Assembly: GCA_964036315.1 (NCBI GenBank)
Contig: OZ038517.1
Coordinates: 55,056,788-55,120,787 of the forward strand
Direction of reading: 5' to 3'
Source of the DNA: Acanthosepion esculentum
Taxonomy: Eukaryota; Mollusca; Cephalopoda; Sepiida; Sepiidae
DNA length: 64,000 nucleotides
The stretch's first letter is position 1. Every line of letters begins with the position of its first letter. Shown here piece after piece: positions 33,787 through 44,604 of the stretch. A program made the translations under genes and the position numbers. The notes under the pieces are model-generated. The model saw only the letters and a program-made list of their open reading frames with translations. It made no database searches and was not told the origin of the DNA.

Positions 33787-34562
33787 ATAATGTGATAAAT
33801 CATAATGTTATAAATGAGAATGTGATAAATGAGAATGTGTTAAATGAGAATGTGATAAATCAGAATGTGATAAATCAGAATGTTATAAATCAGAATGTGA
33901 TAAGTCAGAATGTAATAAATCATAATGTGATAAATCATAATGTTATAAATGGGAATGTGATAAATGAGGATGTGATTAATCATAATGTTATAAATGAGGA
34001 TGTGATAAATCATAATGTGATAAATCAGAATGTTATAAATGAGAATGTGATAAATGAAATGTTATAAATCATGTGATAAATGTGAATATGATAAATGAGA
34101 ATGTGATAAATCAGAATGTTATAAATCATCGTGTAATAAATGTTATAAATCTGAATGTGATAAATCAGAATATGATAAATCATAATGTGATAAATGAGAA
34201 TGTGATAAATCATAATGTGATAAATGAGAATTTTATAACTGAGAATGTGATAAATGAGAATGTGATAAATCATAATGTAATAAATCAGAATGTTATAAAT
34301 CTGAATGTGATAAATCAGAATATGATAAATCAGAATGTTATAAATCTGAATGTGATAAATCATAATGTGATAAATGAGAATGTGATAAATCAGAATGTGA
34401 TAAATCAGAATGTTATAAATCAGAATGTGATAAATCATAATGTGATAAATGAGAATGTGATAAATCAGAATGTGATAAATCAGAATGTTATAAATCAGAA
34501 TGTGGTAAATCATAATGTGATAAATGAGAATGTGATAAATCAGAATGTGGTAAATCATAAAG
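33787..34562. repeat. 15-bp satellite, about 52 units
   Basis: The unit is (G/T)ATAAAT(CA/GA/CT)(G/T)AATGT with limited variation. From about 34355 the variants CAT, GAG, CAG, CAG(T), CAG recur in that order, a 75-bp higher-order repeat. Both strands stay open: the plus frame repeats NVINE/Q and the minus frame repeats ILIYH. This follows from a 15-bp (5-codon) unit without stops in those frames and is not evidence of a gene. Confidence 0.95.
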
Positions 34563-35164
34563 TTGAATTCTTTCAATTCATTCTTTTCCACTTTACAATC
34601 GCAGGATCAGAATCTGAAATATTGCTTGCCACCATTTGCTTTCACGGTGTCATTTTTTACGCACTGACAAAACTTCTCTGTTTCCTTAGTCTCATGTCTG
34701 TGAGATCGAGTGTCGACAAGGTAGTGTCAAAGTGTTAACGAAAAATTCCTGCTTCGGGTTATGAAAGAGCGGATGAATTTATTTGAAATACGGACACCAT
34801 GGACTTCTTTTATGTAAAAACTTAAAGAAAGGATATGCAAGAAACAATATTGCATTTTTATTAAATAAGTATTTGTCCTTTTAATCGTTAAATTGTTTTT
34901 GAAATCGCGTGAGTATTTTGTATGGTAAATAATAACATTTAATTTTTCCAAAATTATGAATGAGACTATATTGTAGTAAACATCGAATCCAAGTAAAACC
35001 CAATTATCTGTTTGCACTTCTGGCCAAAATTTGGTTTTGATCGATCGATGTATGGCTATTTTAGAGGGTGTGGCGGACGGACGAGCTAACCGATGTCATA
35101 GAATTTTATATATAGATTTCACTTTCAGGGTAATTATTCTGATGGACTTTCCTCTATGGCACCT
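34563..35164. other. No gene recognised; weak exon-like segment on plus strand
   Basis: TTCTTTTCCACTTTACAATCGCAG at 34583-34605 is a good splice-acceptor-like string (shown in pieces: TTCTTTTCCAC, TTTACAATCGCAG). It precedes an open segment to GACAAG|GTAGTG at about 34720. The peptide (SESEILLATICFHGV...) is not recognised. The rest is AT-rich. Confidence 0.2.
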
Positions 35165-35425
35165 AAGCTTTATGAATTTAAGCTCGGTATTAGATTGGCG
35201 GCAAACATACACCATTTGACAGTTGAAATGGATAAATATAACCGCAAGTTCTATGCTAACAGTTTCTTCTATCGCACTTTTCGCTTGTGGAAATCTCAGT
35301 CGGTTTCTTGCGTTCCAGTCATCTTTGATCTTTAAAAACTGAAATGCAATGCCAATTGCTATCGTCTTGCCTTAGCGGCTTTATTGCCTTGCTTGGGGGT
35401 GCAAGGATTTCAAAAACATTCTTAT
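35165..35425 (+). mobile_element. LINE-A C-terminal fragment
   Basis: The plus strand gives YEFKLGIRLAANIHHLTVEM, DKYNRKFYANSFFYRTFRLW KSQSVSCVPVIFDL, stop, KLKCNANCYRLALAALLPCL. It matches the LINE-A C-termini at 24292 and 42596 (both inverted) and the continuation of 55777. One stop falls inside. Confidence 0.75.
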
Positions 35426-35904
35426 CTTGTCCAGTTCCTGTAAAGTATCTTATCTTTCTTTGCTTCAATCTAACTTCGGATTTCTTTGTCATATTTTACG
35501 TCACCTGTTATTACATTGCTGAGATAGTGCAATTTCTCTGTCTACTTGATTTTCGTTTTTTTTTTTTTTAACCCAGAGATGAAATTGTATGAATTAATCT
35601 TATCTATAAAATAAGAATTGCCATAATATATTCAATTTTTGTTTATTTGTTTTTCTCTTACCAACCAGTTTTTTGGGTTTTTTTTCACACGGATCTACCC
35701 CAGATGGTGGCTGGAAAATAGACCGGTCAAAACGTTATGTTTACAAATGCACGAAGAAGGAGTTCAATTATCCGAAGATAATTTGGAATGATTAAAAATT
35801 GCCAAATTGCAATAGGAATAATAAAGAGTTTCGCTGATAATACATCGATAGGTTGGTTAGTTGATTTTGTTTAGTGGCATATAAACACCTCTATGGGTTA
35901 TTTA
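35426..35904. other. No feature recognised
   Basis: T-runs and AT-rich DNA. GACCGGTCAAAACGTTATGTTT at about 35722 resembles the 'CCGAAACGTT' motif of SINE-D tails only loosely. Confidence 0.4.
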
Positions 35905-36345
35905 ATTTTTTTTTTTTTTTTTTTAAGCGTATCACCCCAAGCAAGGCTGGAGGCCACTATCACGCATGGGGTTACAGAAGGTATTGAGGAAGAGCAGATA
36001 GGAATGGTAAAGGAGAGGATGTGGAGAAAGAGAAAGACAGTGGGTCGATCAAGGCAAGGGGGTTACAGAAGATTTAGAGCGAGAGCAGATAGGGATGAAA
36101 GATGAAAGGATGTGGAGAAGGGAAGTGGATAGATCAAGGCAACTGGAGATGTCGATTGACGCTACACTTAAACCGTTGGAGATTGTATTTGTCAGGGAAA
36201 CAGGAATAAGGAAGGGAATTCCACAGGCGAGATGTGCGAGACATGAAGCTATTGGAGTAGAAGAGACGTCTACATCTAACAGTTTCAACGGTGAAGGAGT
36301 GGGAACGGGATGCCAGCCTCGTAGGACGTTTAAATTCATGAGGCC
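35905..36345 (-). mobile_element. LINE-A C-terminus, 3' UTR and poly(A) (inverted)
   Basis: The minus strand from about 36330 gives HSFTVETVRCRRLFYSNSFM, SRTSRLWNSLPYSCF, PDKYNLQRFKCSVNRHLQLP. The 3' UTR contains CATGCGTGATAGTGGCCTCC and AGCCTTGCTTGGGGTGATAC, and ends in a 20-base A tract (plus-strand T run 35905-35925). The intact tail marks this as a genuine retrocopy end. An internal tandem duplication of GATCAAGGCA/GGGGTTACAGAAG.TATTG occurs at 35965-36085. Confidence 0.75.
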
Positions 36346-36429
36346 TAGGAACAAGCGAAAGCAGCTCCTCGGAGCAATTACCGTGAAAGTACTTGTAGAA
36401 AAGGATGCCGAAATCTAAATATTTTGAAT

Positions 36430-36658
36430 GCTTTCAACTACAGATAAAAAGGAATTTTTAGTAATTCTACAATAAAAAGCTATTGGTGGTAATTTCACTA
36501 CATATATGGATTGTTGGTAATATTTTTTATATAAAAATTAATTGCTGGTATCTTTAGTATAAAATGTATTTTTATATTTTCATATTTTTTGTTTGGAGGT
36601 TCACTATTTGCCCAAAGCAGGGACCCTAACAGGTCCTACCACCTTTTCATCGATAGGT
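36430..36658 (+). mobile_element. Rep-Y copy 2
   Basis: TTCAACTACAGATAAAAAGG, four spaced ATTG.TGGTAAT-like sub-repeats (36479-36557), then TCACTATTTGCCCAAAGCAG and CCTAACAGGTCCTACCACC. The block order is the same as the copies at 7510 (inverted) and 40640. It is cut off by the inverted SINE-BX at about 36660. Confidence 0.6.
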
Positions 36659-36659
36659 A

Positions 36660-37025
36660 ATGATAGATTGATTCGTGATTTGTGATAATAATGTTGATAT
36701 AATGTGGGGGGTTAATTCTATATTACGATCAATATATAAATTGATCCCTCACTTCGCGACCACAACAGTTTAGAGAATGTAAATAGCTATAAAAGACAAT
36801 CTGGTGTAGCTAATCAGTATTTGATTGAATCGTTTTCTACGGCTTATCAACAGTTTGAAGGCTATTTAAAGCCAGAAAATACTTTTTAGATTGGAAAAAT
36901 CTTTCTTTTGGAGATAATAATGATTTAGTGATACAAGTCTTAATAATTAACCTATAGCTGGGGGGAGATAAAGAGGATTTATACTGCTTCTAAGGTATCT
37001 ATATGAGAAGATTGGTAAAAGCGCT
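36660..37025 (-). mobile_element. SINE-BX long form (inverted)
   Basis: On the minus strand, SINE-B body (ACCTTAGAAGCAGTATAAAT, CCCCAGCTATAGGTTAATTA) continues into a tail: AGACTTGTATCACTAAATCA, TTTTCTGGCTTTAAATAGCC, GTTGATAAGCCGTAGAAAAC, AATACTGATTAGC, GTGAGGGATCAATTTAT. The same tail follows SINE-B at 43130-43440 and 58090-58260. Together these define a compound element with a fixed head-tail junction. Confidence 0.7.
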
Positions 37026-37029
37026 AGTG

Positions 37030-38520
37030 AAACGTTAGGCCTATTAAAAAATGACTCTTGATGAACAGGTTATCAAATCTTCGAGGATTTTGAGCGGCAC
37101 AAAGAAGAAATTTAAATGTCAACAGAGTGAGAACCTCGGCGCATTCAGATCGAAGATCAAGTGTACGGCTGATAGTAGCAGAAATGAATATGCAACGGTT
37201 AAACAATGCGCGTTAGAATCTAATAAAGGATGAAAGAAAAAAATGCTACATTAGGAGTTCATGAGATAATGACTGAGAAATCCATCACAAAAATGAATCG
37301 TTTTTCACAAGACATAACCAATTAATCTAATTTCATGAAATTACAAAATTTAAAGATGACTATATTCTCTTGACTGACACCTCGTGGTTATTTCTTGTAG
37401 AGAGATAACTTTAGGAGTTTGAAAAGATTGCGGACAGTTTGTGGAAAAATAAGTGAAATTACCTGTGTGTGTGGGTGGGTGGGGGGTTTGCGGTCAGACG
37501 TAGGAGGCGGAGTGTTTGCCATGGCTTGTTTTTTAAAGCTAGGCCACTTCAAACTCTGGTTTTTGTTACGTTTTACCGGAAGGGGTGGGATACGCAGGTT
37601 TGCCACTTTGTTACTTAAGGCCTGCCTTCCCTCCCTTCTCATCATTTTTTTTTTTTTTTGTGAGAGAGATTTTATGAGAATATAGTCGTTTCCCGCTCTC
37701 TCTTCTTCTCACATTATTAATTGATCCCTGACTGAATTTTAGGTCGCGAGACTAGGCGGTGTTTCGTAACACCTACTGTACCGGAACGGCTTCTGATCTA
37801 ACCTTTGAGTCGAAAGGAATTTTCGACAAATTCAGCAACTCAAGAATTCATTAACCACTTTTACAGAGAAGGTTATTGAAAGAGTGCGTCTGCGAGAAAT
37901 CAAAAATGCTGGATATTTTCGTTGTATATTTTTCCATAATTAAATGCAAATATATTTGCACTGTCTGAATTTTCATTCTTTATAAAACTATTTTTGAATA
38001 ATAAAAAAAAAATGTCGAGATTAGAATTTGAAATCCCTAGGTGACTTCTGGGACATCCACTACAAATTGGTTGAATAAAAGTCTTCTTATTCATAATGAA
38101 AATTTAATCACACCAAGATAAAAATGAACTAATAAAAAAATCTGATTAGCTTTCCTGTGATAAGGAAGTAAAATATTCGATCAGATATAATTTTGATTAT
38201 ATTTGAACGGCTTGGTGTTCAAATCAGCATTTCACTTTATTAATATATTTTCCCTGAGCAGACGAGAATAGATATTCAGCTTTATGTCGATCGAAAAGAC
38301 CAAAAAATGTTTTCTTCCGTGTTATAAATATGAAAAGAAATTCTCTGTTATTAATTAAGTCATTGATTTTACATCGTTCCCTTTCAAAGCAAAAGTTTAT
38401 TTTTATTGATATGAACCATTCAATTCCTGCATTTAGCTTGTAAAAAATAGCAGCCATTACTCTTGCTATTTCTAAAATAGTTTATTCTATGCAAGTTAAA
38501 ATTTGCCGATTGGCGTCACG
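37030..38520. other. No feature recognised
   Basis: About 1.5 kb without repeat or coding resemblance, apart from AATTGATCCCTGACTGAATTTTAGGTCGCGAG at about 37713-37745. That short piece resembles a scrap of the SINE-BX tail. Short frames in both directions are not recognised. Confidence 0.4.
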
Positions 38521-38523
38521 TGA

Positions 38524-38585
<62 letters not shown>

Positions 38586-38742
38586 TAAAAATAAAAATAA
38601 CAACAACAACTGGTTCTAGGTGCAAGAAATTGATATGAACACCATCCAGACCCGGTTACAGAGATCGAAGTGTAATAATTTTATAGGACTTTAGAATCCA
38701 TACAGACAGAACAGTCAAAGCTAATCGTCCAGACGTTGAAGT
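38524..38742 (+). mobile_element. LINE-D scrap adjoining (AAT)n
   Basis: (AAT)n 38527-38581, (AAAAT)n and (AAC)n to 38611, then RNWYEHHPDPVTEIE and PYRQNSQS/KLIVQTL-like sequence. The DNA (GATATGAACACCATCCAGAC, CCGGTTACAGAGATCG, CTAATCGTCCAGACGTTG) matches copies 2 to 4. It is interrupted by the SINE-F array. Confidence 0.7.
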
Positions 38743-39072
38743 GCTCTAATGATTTTCTAAGCGTAGCTTAAATGTGGCACAAGGCCGAAATTAAGGAGCA
38801 CCCGTTAAGGATGGAATTCACTACTCAGTCGTAATTGATCTAGCAAGACACGCTTGCTAATCATTACACCACGTCAAGTGGTCTAATGATTTTCACAAGG
38901 CCGAAAGCCTGAAACGCCCAGTGAGGATCGAACTCATTATTCAGTCATAGTTGATCTAGTGAATCAAGCTCGCTAACTGTTACATTACGTCAAAGTGCCC
39001 AATGGTGATTTTCTAAGCGTAGCTGAGATGTGGCATAAGGCCAAAAGTGTCGAGCACCCAGTGATGAAATAC
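38743..39072 (-). mobile_element. SINE-F: three tandem tRNA-like units (inverted)
   Basis: Units start at about 38738, 38877 and 38993, each with AGTG.TCTAATGATTTTCTAAGCGTAGCT-type starts (middle copy internally deleted). Later blocks include GAGGATCGAACTCATTATTCAGTC (antisense B box in pieces GATCGAACTC, ATTCAGTC) and GATCTAGTGAATCAAGCTCG. The third unit is truncated. Tandem arrangement of SINE-like units is uncommon and suggests unequal exchange or dimer retrotransposition. Confidence 0.55.
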
Positions 39073-39482
39073 TAAGGTTATGGAACGTGTGGAAAGACCA
39101 GACTAAAAAGCGGCCGGATGGCATTACCATCTTCCCTTTTAAAATGGGTAAGTCGTTGATTTGGGATGCGACCTGTGCGGATACATTTTCGGCCGGTAAT
39201 TTGATCAGGTCCGCGATTGAGCCGGGGTTCGCCACCCGAGACGCAGAGATAAAAAAAAATAGCTAAATATTCTTCTCTTGCTGATAGATTTTGTTTTACT
39301 CCTGTGGCAGTGGAGACTTCAGGGGTTATTGGCCCTCGTTCGATGGCGTTCCTTCGGAGGATTGGCACGATTGCGTCTTGATTAAGGAACGAGCCTCGCG
39401 AAACGGAGTGGCTCTTGCAGCGTGTCTCACTGGCGACGGTTCGAGGTAATGCTTTCTCCATCATAGCGGCCGGCAGAGGATA
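39072..39482 (+). mobile_element. Retroelement C-terminal PD-(D/E)xK-like domain fragment
   Basis: The frame from about 39072 reads LRLWNVWKDQTK, KRPDGITIFPFKMGKSLIWD, ATCADTFSAGNLIRSAIEPG. After a one-base shift near 39255 it continues AKYSSLADRFCFTPVAVETS, GVIGPRSMAFLRRIG, stop, ETEWLLQRVSLATVRGNAFS IIAAGRG, stop at 39482. RPDG...GK.L.WD.T..DT is the signature of a domain found at the C-terminus of many invertebrate RT-like ORFs. It suggests a PD-(D/E)xK nuclease fold, which is my inference. The segment is noticeably more GC-rich than its surroundings, consistent with a comparatively recent arrival. Confidence 0.65.
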
Positions 39483-40304
39483 GAAAAAATTGTTTATAGT
39501 TACGTTGTTCTAGAATTGTCATCATTGGCCGACTGAACTTGCTTTGTTTCAATTATCGTTTCCCTTAGATTGAACTTACCATTTCTTTTTACACTAACAG
39601 TACACCTGCTAAGAGGGGCATTTTCTTGGAAATTGTTTATTAACAATATTTGTATTTTTTTAATAAATTACAAAGGACAATGTACTAGATTTAAAAAAAA
39701 AAAGCAAGATAGACTTTTCCTTAATCAAGTAAAAGAACAGATAGATTTGGATATTCTAGTGTCACGTGATTCACCTCTAAGATCACGTATTTGGGAAATC
39801 GTAAGGAAGGCGAATCAAAGAATCGAATCGATATGATTAAACTTTACGAATCTCAATTCAAGAAAGTTAAAAACCCTCCTTTTACACTGCATCTATTCAA
39901 CCACAACGGTCAGGTGACTGAGTGGTTAGAAAGTCATTTTTCTCTGGTTTTGAATTTCACCATCAGGGAGGTGACTTCTTGATGTTTTTTTTTTTGGGGG
40001 GGGAGGCTCTGTAGGTGTTGAACAAACACAAATGTGCCTGAGCAGGGATTGGTTAGTCGCCTTAATCGTCCGACACACACGCAGATACGAGAGACCAGCT
40101 ATTATTCAACCATTACTCGAATATGTGGCAGGATCCCAAACTACAAACAAAGATATCGACTTTATGGCAATCTACCCAGCGCAGTTGACTCAGCCTACCC
40201 ACAGGCGAAATCAGTCTAACATCTCTTCAATGTAGACACCAGTTCCCCGATTTGTGTGGAGTATACTGATTGGCTATTATAATGGAAGTGAAAAATTTAG
40301 TCAC
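39483..40304. other. No gene recognised
   Basis: GGTGACTGAGTGGTTAGAAAG at about 39913-39933 is tRNA/SINE A-box-like, but no B box follows. G-run 39998-40005. Frames at 40032-40235 are not recognised. Confidence 0.35.
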
Positions 40305-40475
40305 ATTCCCAAACAGGAATATATATGGTCACTCACACAAATTGATGAAAGAGCACACGAAAACAAGATCCAATTTTTTTGACTTGAGACTGACAGGTGA
40401 AACTCTTTACCTAGGGATGTTGTGAATACACCAACGCTGACTATTTTCAAGAGGAAACTGTGGATCATGCTCAAA
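40305..40475 (+). mobile_element. CR1/I-like LINE C-terminal scrap
   Basis: Two frames give GHSHKLMKEHTKTRSNFFDL RLTGETL and then RDVVNTPTLTIFKRKLWIML K. This matches the classic C-terminus 'RGH..KL.K.......FF..R....WN.LP..VV.A.S...FK..L' of CR1/Jockey ORF2. One frameshift between the halves. Confidence 0.6.
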
Positions 40476-40639
40476 TGATCTGAAGGTCTATTGATTAATT
40501 CAAAAATTAATTTAAAAAACAACAAATGGTTTTGTCAAAAGAACAGGGTTTTTTCTTGACACCGTTAATACTGTATGCTCCCTCAGTAATCTTTATTGTT
40601 TTCTTTTCTTTTACTGCATGTAAGCTTCAATGGGTTATT

Positions 40640-41000
40640 TAATGCTCTTTACGATTTTTATTGTTGGTAATTTTTTTTTTCAAAAATGTATTGCTGGTAA
40701 TATTTTTTTCAAAAAAGTATTGCTGTTAAAAAAGTTTCAAAAAAGTATTGCTGGCATTAAAACCTATTTTTTATACTTTCATAGTGTTTTGAACCTTTTG
40801 GATGGCAAAACAGGGTTTGTAACTATTTGCCCATATCTGGGGCCCTGACAGGTGCTACCACCCCGTACCAAGGTGGACCTGGGAACGCCAGCAATTAAGA
40901 AGTGGTTCCACGCTCTTCAAAACCTTCTGACCAAAGGCCTTACTGCCGGATGTAGTTTATCGTCTTACCCAGGACGCTTTATTGTTTTAAAAAGCTATTT
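40640..41000 (+). mobile_element. Rep-Y copy 3
   Basis: Four ATTG(T/C)TGGTAATTTT-like sub-repeats (40660-40762), then TACTTTCATAGTGTTTTGAA, AACTATTTGCCCATATCTGG, CCTGACAGGTGCTACCACC, GCAATTAAGAAGTGGTTCCA, CGCTCTTCAAAACCTTCTG. This is the longest copy of the family. Confidence 0.65.
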
Positions 41001-41440
41001 GCAAAATTTTAATAAAACTATAACATATAAAACCAAACATAAACATTTGTTTTTGTCGGCAACTGACAACAACACTGTGTATTTATTAAAATGCTTATTT
41101 ATAAGATTGTAAAAGGTTAAAGATTTTAAAAGAAAAACATGAGAACAATAACACTATATTTTACTTGAGTATAGAATTAAATTTATGAACTAAAAGAATA
41201 ATTTATTTGTTTACAACATGATGAAAATATTTTTATAGTTTACTATAAAATAATTTTATATTTACGAGATTATAAATCAAATATTTACAAAAGATAATTA
41301 AATTTTTATTATTTTGCATATAATAAAGTTTGTTTACTCTTAGTTTCATTAAAATTCTAAAAATAACTTTTTGAAACAATGAAAATTGACGAAATAATAT
41401 ACAAAAAATGAATAAAGAAAAAAGAAAAAAAAAAGAAAAC
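41001..41440. other. AT-rich, no feature recognised
   Basis: Very AT-rich. No repeat or coding resemblance. Confidence 0.45.
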
Positions 41441-41454
41441 CTTTGGAGACACAT

Positions 41455-42006
41455 TTTTTTTCCTTTCTGACGGAAGGTCAAATCCGAAGACGGATTGAAT
41501 ACCAAAAACTAAGCAGAGTAAGACAGAAAACTATTGTTCGATACAAAGGAAAGAGTATTGAACTGTTACGTGATATCTGTCCACCTTTCTGGCAGCGAAT
41601 GCTGGACAAGCTCGTCAAAGATGAAGATACTTGAGGCAACAGAAATGCGGTTCTACAGAAAGATGCCGAGAATACCGTGGACCGAACACGTGAGAAACAA
41701 GATTTTTGAGAAAATGAAAACTAGGAAATTTATACTTAATATCAAAAAGGAGCAGTTGAAATTTCTGGGGCACAAATTGAGAAAAGATTGCTTGGAGAAT
41801 CTGATACTCACAGGACAGATTGAGGCAAAGAGGGACAGAAGAAAGCAGCGCGTATCATACTTATGAGATTCAGCAAATGGATGGCAAAACAGGGTTTGTA
41901 AGAAATAACAAAAAAAAAAACAAAAAAACTTGTTAATTGCTACAAGGGACAGAAAGATGAAGAGGGCCATGATCGCCTACGTCCTGAAAGGACACAGCAT
42001 ATAAAA
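41455..42006 (+). mobile_element. LINE-E (RTE/BovB-like) RT C-terminal region
   Basis: After LTEGQIRRRIEYQKLSRV, the shifted frame runs FDTKERVLNCYVISVHLSGS ECWTSSSKMKILEATEMRF, YRKMPRIPWTEHVRNKIFEK and LKFLGHKLRKDCLENLILTG, and then LLIATRDRKMKRAMIAYVLK GHSI. The chain 'ECWT..S..K..LEA.EM.FYR.M.RIPWT' with 'FLGH..RK..LE...LTG.I' and a final 'DRK..RAMI...LKGH' is diagnostic of RTE/BovB-type LINE tails. Two or more frameshifts. Confidence 0.8.
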
Positions 42007-42254
42007 GAAAGAAGACTGTTAAACAGTGCATTTTTTTATATTTATGTTTAACTGAGATATCTTCCCATCCAGCTTTTTACATTGGTTCGAACGCTAAATA
42101 GTAGGTAGAAAGCAAGTATTTCGAATGTTGATTTTCCGGGCATTTCCTTTGAAGAAAACCAATCCAACAATACCCGAATTTTATCCAATATGGCAGCATT
42201 TGAGCCGCCATTGGTTTTACCTGTTTTCGAGCACTCTGCTTAGACGTAACTTTC
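42007..42254. other. No feature recognised
   Basis: Short spacer between LINE-E and inverted LINE-A. Nothing identified. Confidence 0.45.
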
Positions 42255-42815
42255 TCCGAGGCCTTTCGTTTAATTTTCTTTTATCGGTATCACCTCAAGC
42301 AAGGCAGTAAAGCCACTAAGGCGCAAGGGGGTTACAGGATGTGGAAGAATTAGGAACAGAGACATTAATAATGAGCAGAAAGAGTAAAGAGTAATCAGGA
42401 AGACAGTAGACTGATTGAGATTAGCTGGAAGGGAGTTCCACAAGCAAGAGGTGCGAGTAGATTTTGCAGATTAAATTTGGAGCCGGAAAGCTTGTGGAAA
42501 GCAAGGCAATAAAGCCACTAAGAGACAAAGGGTTTCAGAATGTGGAAGAATTAGGAACAGAAACATTAATAATGAGCGGGAAGTGAAAAGAGTAATCAAG
42601 AATATAGTAGATAGCGATTGAGATTGCATTTATATTTTTGCAGATTAAAGTTGGCTGGAAAGCATGGAGCCACGAGGGAGTTCCACACGCGAGAAGTTCG
42701 AGATGAGAATCTGTCAGCATAGAATTTACGGTTATATTTTAGCCAGCTCAACTGTAAATTGATGAGAACTCGACGCCTGTCTAGTTCTGCGCTTAAATTC
42801 ATAGTCTACGTACCA
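42255..42815 (-). mobile_element. LINE-A C-terminus and 3' UTR with tandem duplication (inverted)
   Basis: The minus strand from about 42800 gives MNLSAELDRRRVLINLQLSW LKYNRKFYADRFSSRTSRVW NSLVAPCFPANFNLQKYKCN LNRYLLYS. The 3' UTR block (CAAGGCA.TAAAGCCACTAAG...GAATTAGGAACAGA.ACATTAATAATGAGC) occurs twice, at 42297-42480 and 42500-42660. The second half is therefore duplicated in tandem. The first copy starts at the terminal TATCACCTCAAGCAAGG. Confidence 0.75.
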
Positions 42816-43044
42816 TAGCGAAGAGCTCATTAATGTATCAGTTTTCGAGTTTCCGTTGTGTTTGTATTGGGTTACAGGTATCAGTGAACAGTAGATTGTG
42901 GTTTAGACACCTCCCGTTTACGAGGAGTAATAAGGCCATAACTTTAAGCAATTTAAAAGTTGCAGCCTCCTCTTATAGATTCTTGAAGACTATTAAGAGG
43001 GAAAAGTAGGCTTGTTTTCCTATTCACATCGCACATATTCGACT

Positions 43045-43770
43045 TTGGCTCGTTGACAGAGAGCGGAGTTCCAATTTCCGTTGGGTGCGTTATATTCACT
43101 TACGTGGAAATACTCTTGCGGAAAGGCATGAATCCACCTCTTCTTCACCTAACTATGGGTTAATTAGTAAAACCTGTATCACTAAACCATTATTATCTTA
43201 AAAAATCTTACAATCTAAAAATATTTTCTAGCTTTAAATAACTTGCAATGGGTTTATAAACCGTAAAAAAATGAATCACACAATCAGCCAAATACTGATT
43301 AGTTACACAGGTATACCTTTTAGATTTGTTTACATTCTATCGAATATAAATGTATAGAAACTATACAGTGGCCCCAAAGTGACGGATCAATTCATATAAT
43401 GATTGCAATATAGAATTGATCCCCCATTTTATATCTACATTATTAACAGACCCCACCCCTAAAAAATCTTTTGGTTTTAATTAACCTGCAAAGGGTTGAT
43501 AAGCCGTAAAAACGAGTCACTCAATCAGCCAAATTCTGATTAACAACACAGGCATGTTTTTTAGATTTATTTACATTCTCTGGAAGATAAATGTGTAGAA
43601 AGTACAGTGGCCACAAAATGAGGGATCAGTTCATATAAAGAATTAAATATAGAATTGATCCCCCACTTCATATCCGCATTATTATCACCCCCCCCCCTCC
43701 CAAAATTCTTACAATCTAAAAATATTTTTCTGGCTTTAAACGACTTCCAGCCAATGAAACATGAGTCACT
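43045..43770 (+). mobile_element. SINE-BX with internally duplicated tail
   Basis: Head with GCGGAGTTCCAATTTCCG (B box) and GCGTTATATTCACTTACGTG, GAAAGGCATGAATCCACC, CTAACTATGGGTTAATTAG. The tail unit TTTTCTAGCTTTAAATAACT, GGGTTTATAAACCGTAAAA, CAGTGGCCCCAAAGTGACGG, AGAATTGATCCCCCATTT is then repeated from about 43464 and starts a third time at about 43698, with a period of about 235-265 bp. Confidence 0.75.
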
Positions 43771-43932
43771 GACGGCAAAATAAACATTTGCCCGTCCCCA
43801 CCCCAGGGGAAATGTCGGTTTGGAAAACAGTTAAGGTTGCAGGATGATGGCCTTGGCTATTGCAGGATGGAGCGACACGCGCCAAAACATCTATAATACG
43901 GTTATTGGCACACATCACAAAAAAAATTGATA

Positions 43933-43955
43933 ACACACACACACACACACACACG

Positions 43956-44016
<61 letters not shown>

Positions 44017-44035
44017 GCGCGCACACACACACACA
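43933..44035. repeat. (AC)n microsatellite with CGCGCG interruptions
   Basis: About 50 AC units with GCAC substitutions. The minus-strand cysteine/valine frame is repeat-derived. Confidence 0.95.
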
Positions 44036-44109
44036 GCGATAGTGCATAGCATTCAGTCGCTAAAATGTAAATGGATAAAATGATGATGATCGATAATAAT
44101 AATTATAAT

Positions 44110-44115
44110 ATTCAC

Positions 44116-44169
<54 letters not shown>

Positions 44170-44604
44170 GTTGCATATTTTCCAGTGCAGATATGACAGA
44201 GTGGGACAATCTCTGCAGTGGAAAATTTGCACCTTTTACAGAAAGGAAACTGCAAGAAATTGGTATGAACACCACCCATACCTGGTTACGGATATAGGAC
44301 CTGTAAGAATTGTATGGTGCTTTTCTATACACTATACACACAGACTGAACAATCAAAGCTAATCGCCGAGACATTGGGATCAGACATCCCAAAAAGACAA
44401 TGTGCTTATTGACCTGCCAGATCCCTGCAGGCAGTAATGTAATTTTGAAGATCTTCAAAAAATTATCAAAATATATTATAACTGAAATCGAAATCTCAAA
44501 AATGTGGCACACGAGGACATCAACAATTCCAGTTGTAGTTGGCGGCCTCGGTTTGATTGGAAAAGGTTTCCATAGATTCATTGAAATGATTCCTGGTAAA
44601 AAAA
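44110..44604 (+). mobile_element. LINE-D copy 3, 5' end in (AAT)n
   Basis: (AAT)n 44110-44169 passes directly into DRVGQSLQWKICTFYRKETA RNWYEHHPYLVTDIGPVRIV W, then (shifted) GSNVILKIFKKLSKYIITEI EISKMWHTRTSTIPVVVGGL GLIGKGFHRFIEMIPG. The RLE centre is damaged. It is cut at about 44604, where LINE-E 3' UTR begins on the other strand, so its own AAT tail is missing. Confidence 0.75.

Noticed and set aside
33792..34738. Long Asn/Val/Ile repeat protein (plus) and Ile/Tyr/His repeat protein (minus)
   Set aside because: A 15-bp unit without stops keeps these frames open automatically. No start context, promoter or non-repetitive domain supports expression.
39078..39464. Minus-strand 128-codon frame
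   Set aside because: The plus strand carries the conserved RPDG domain; the minus frame is its shadow.
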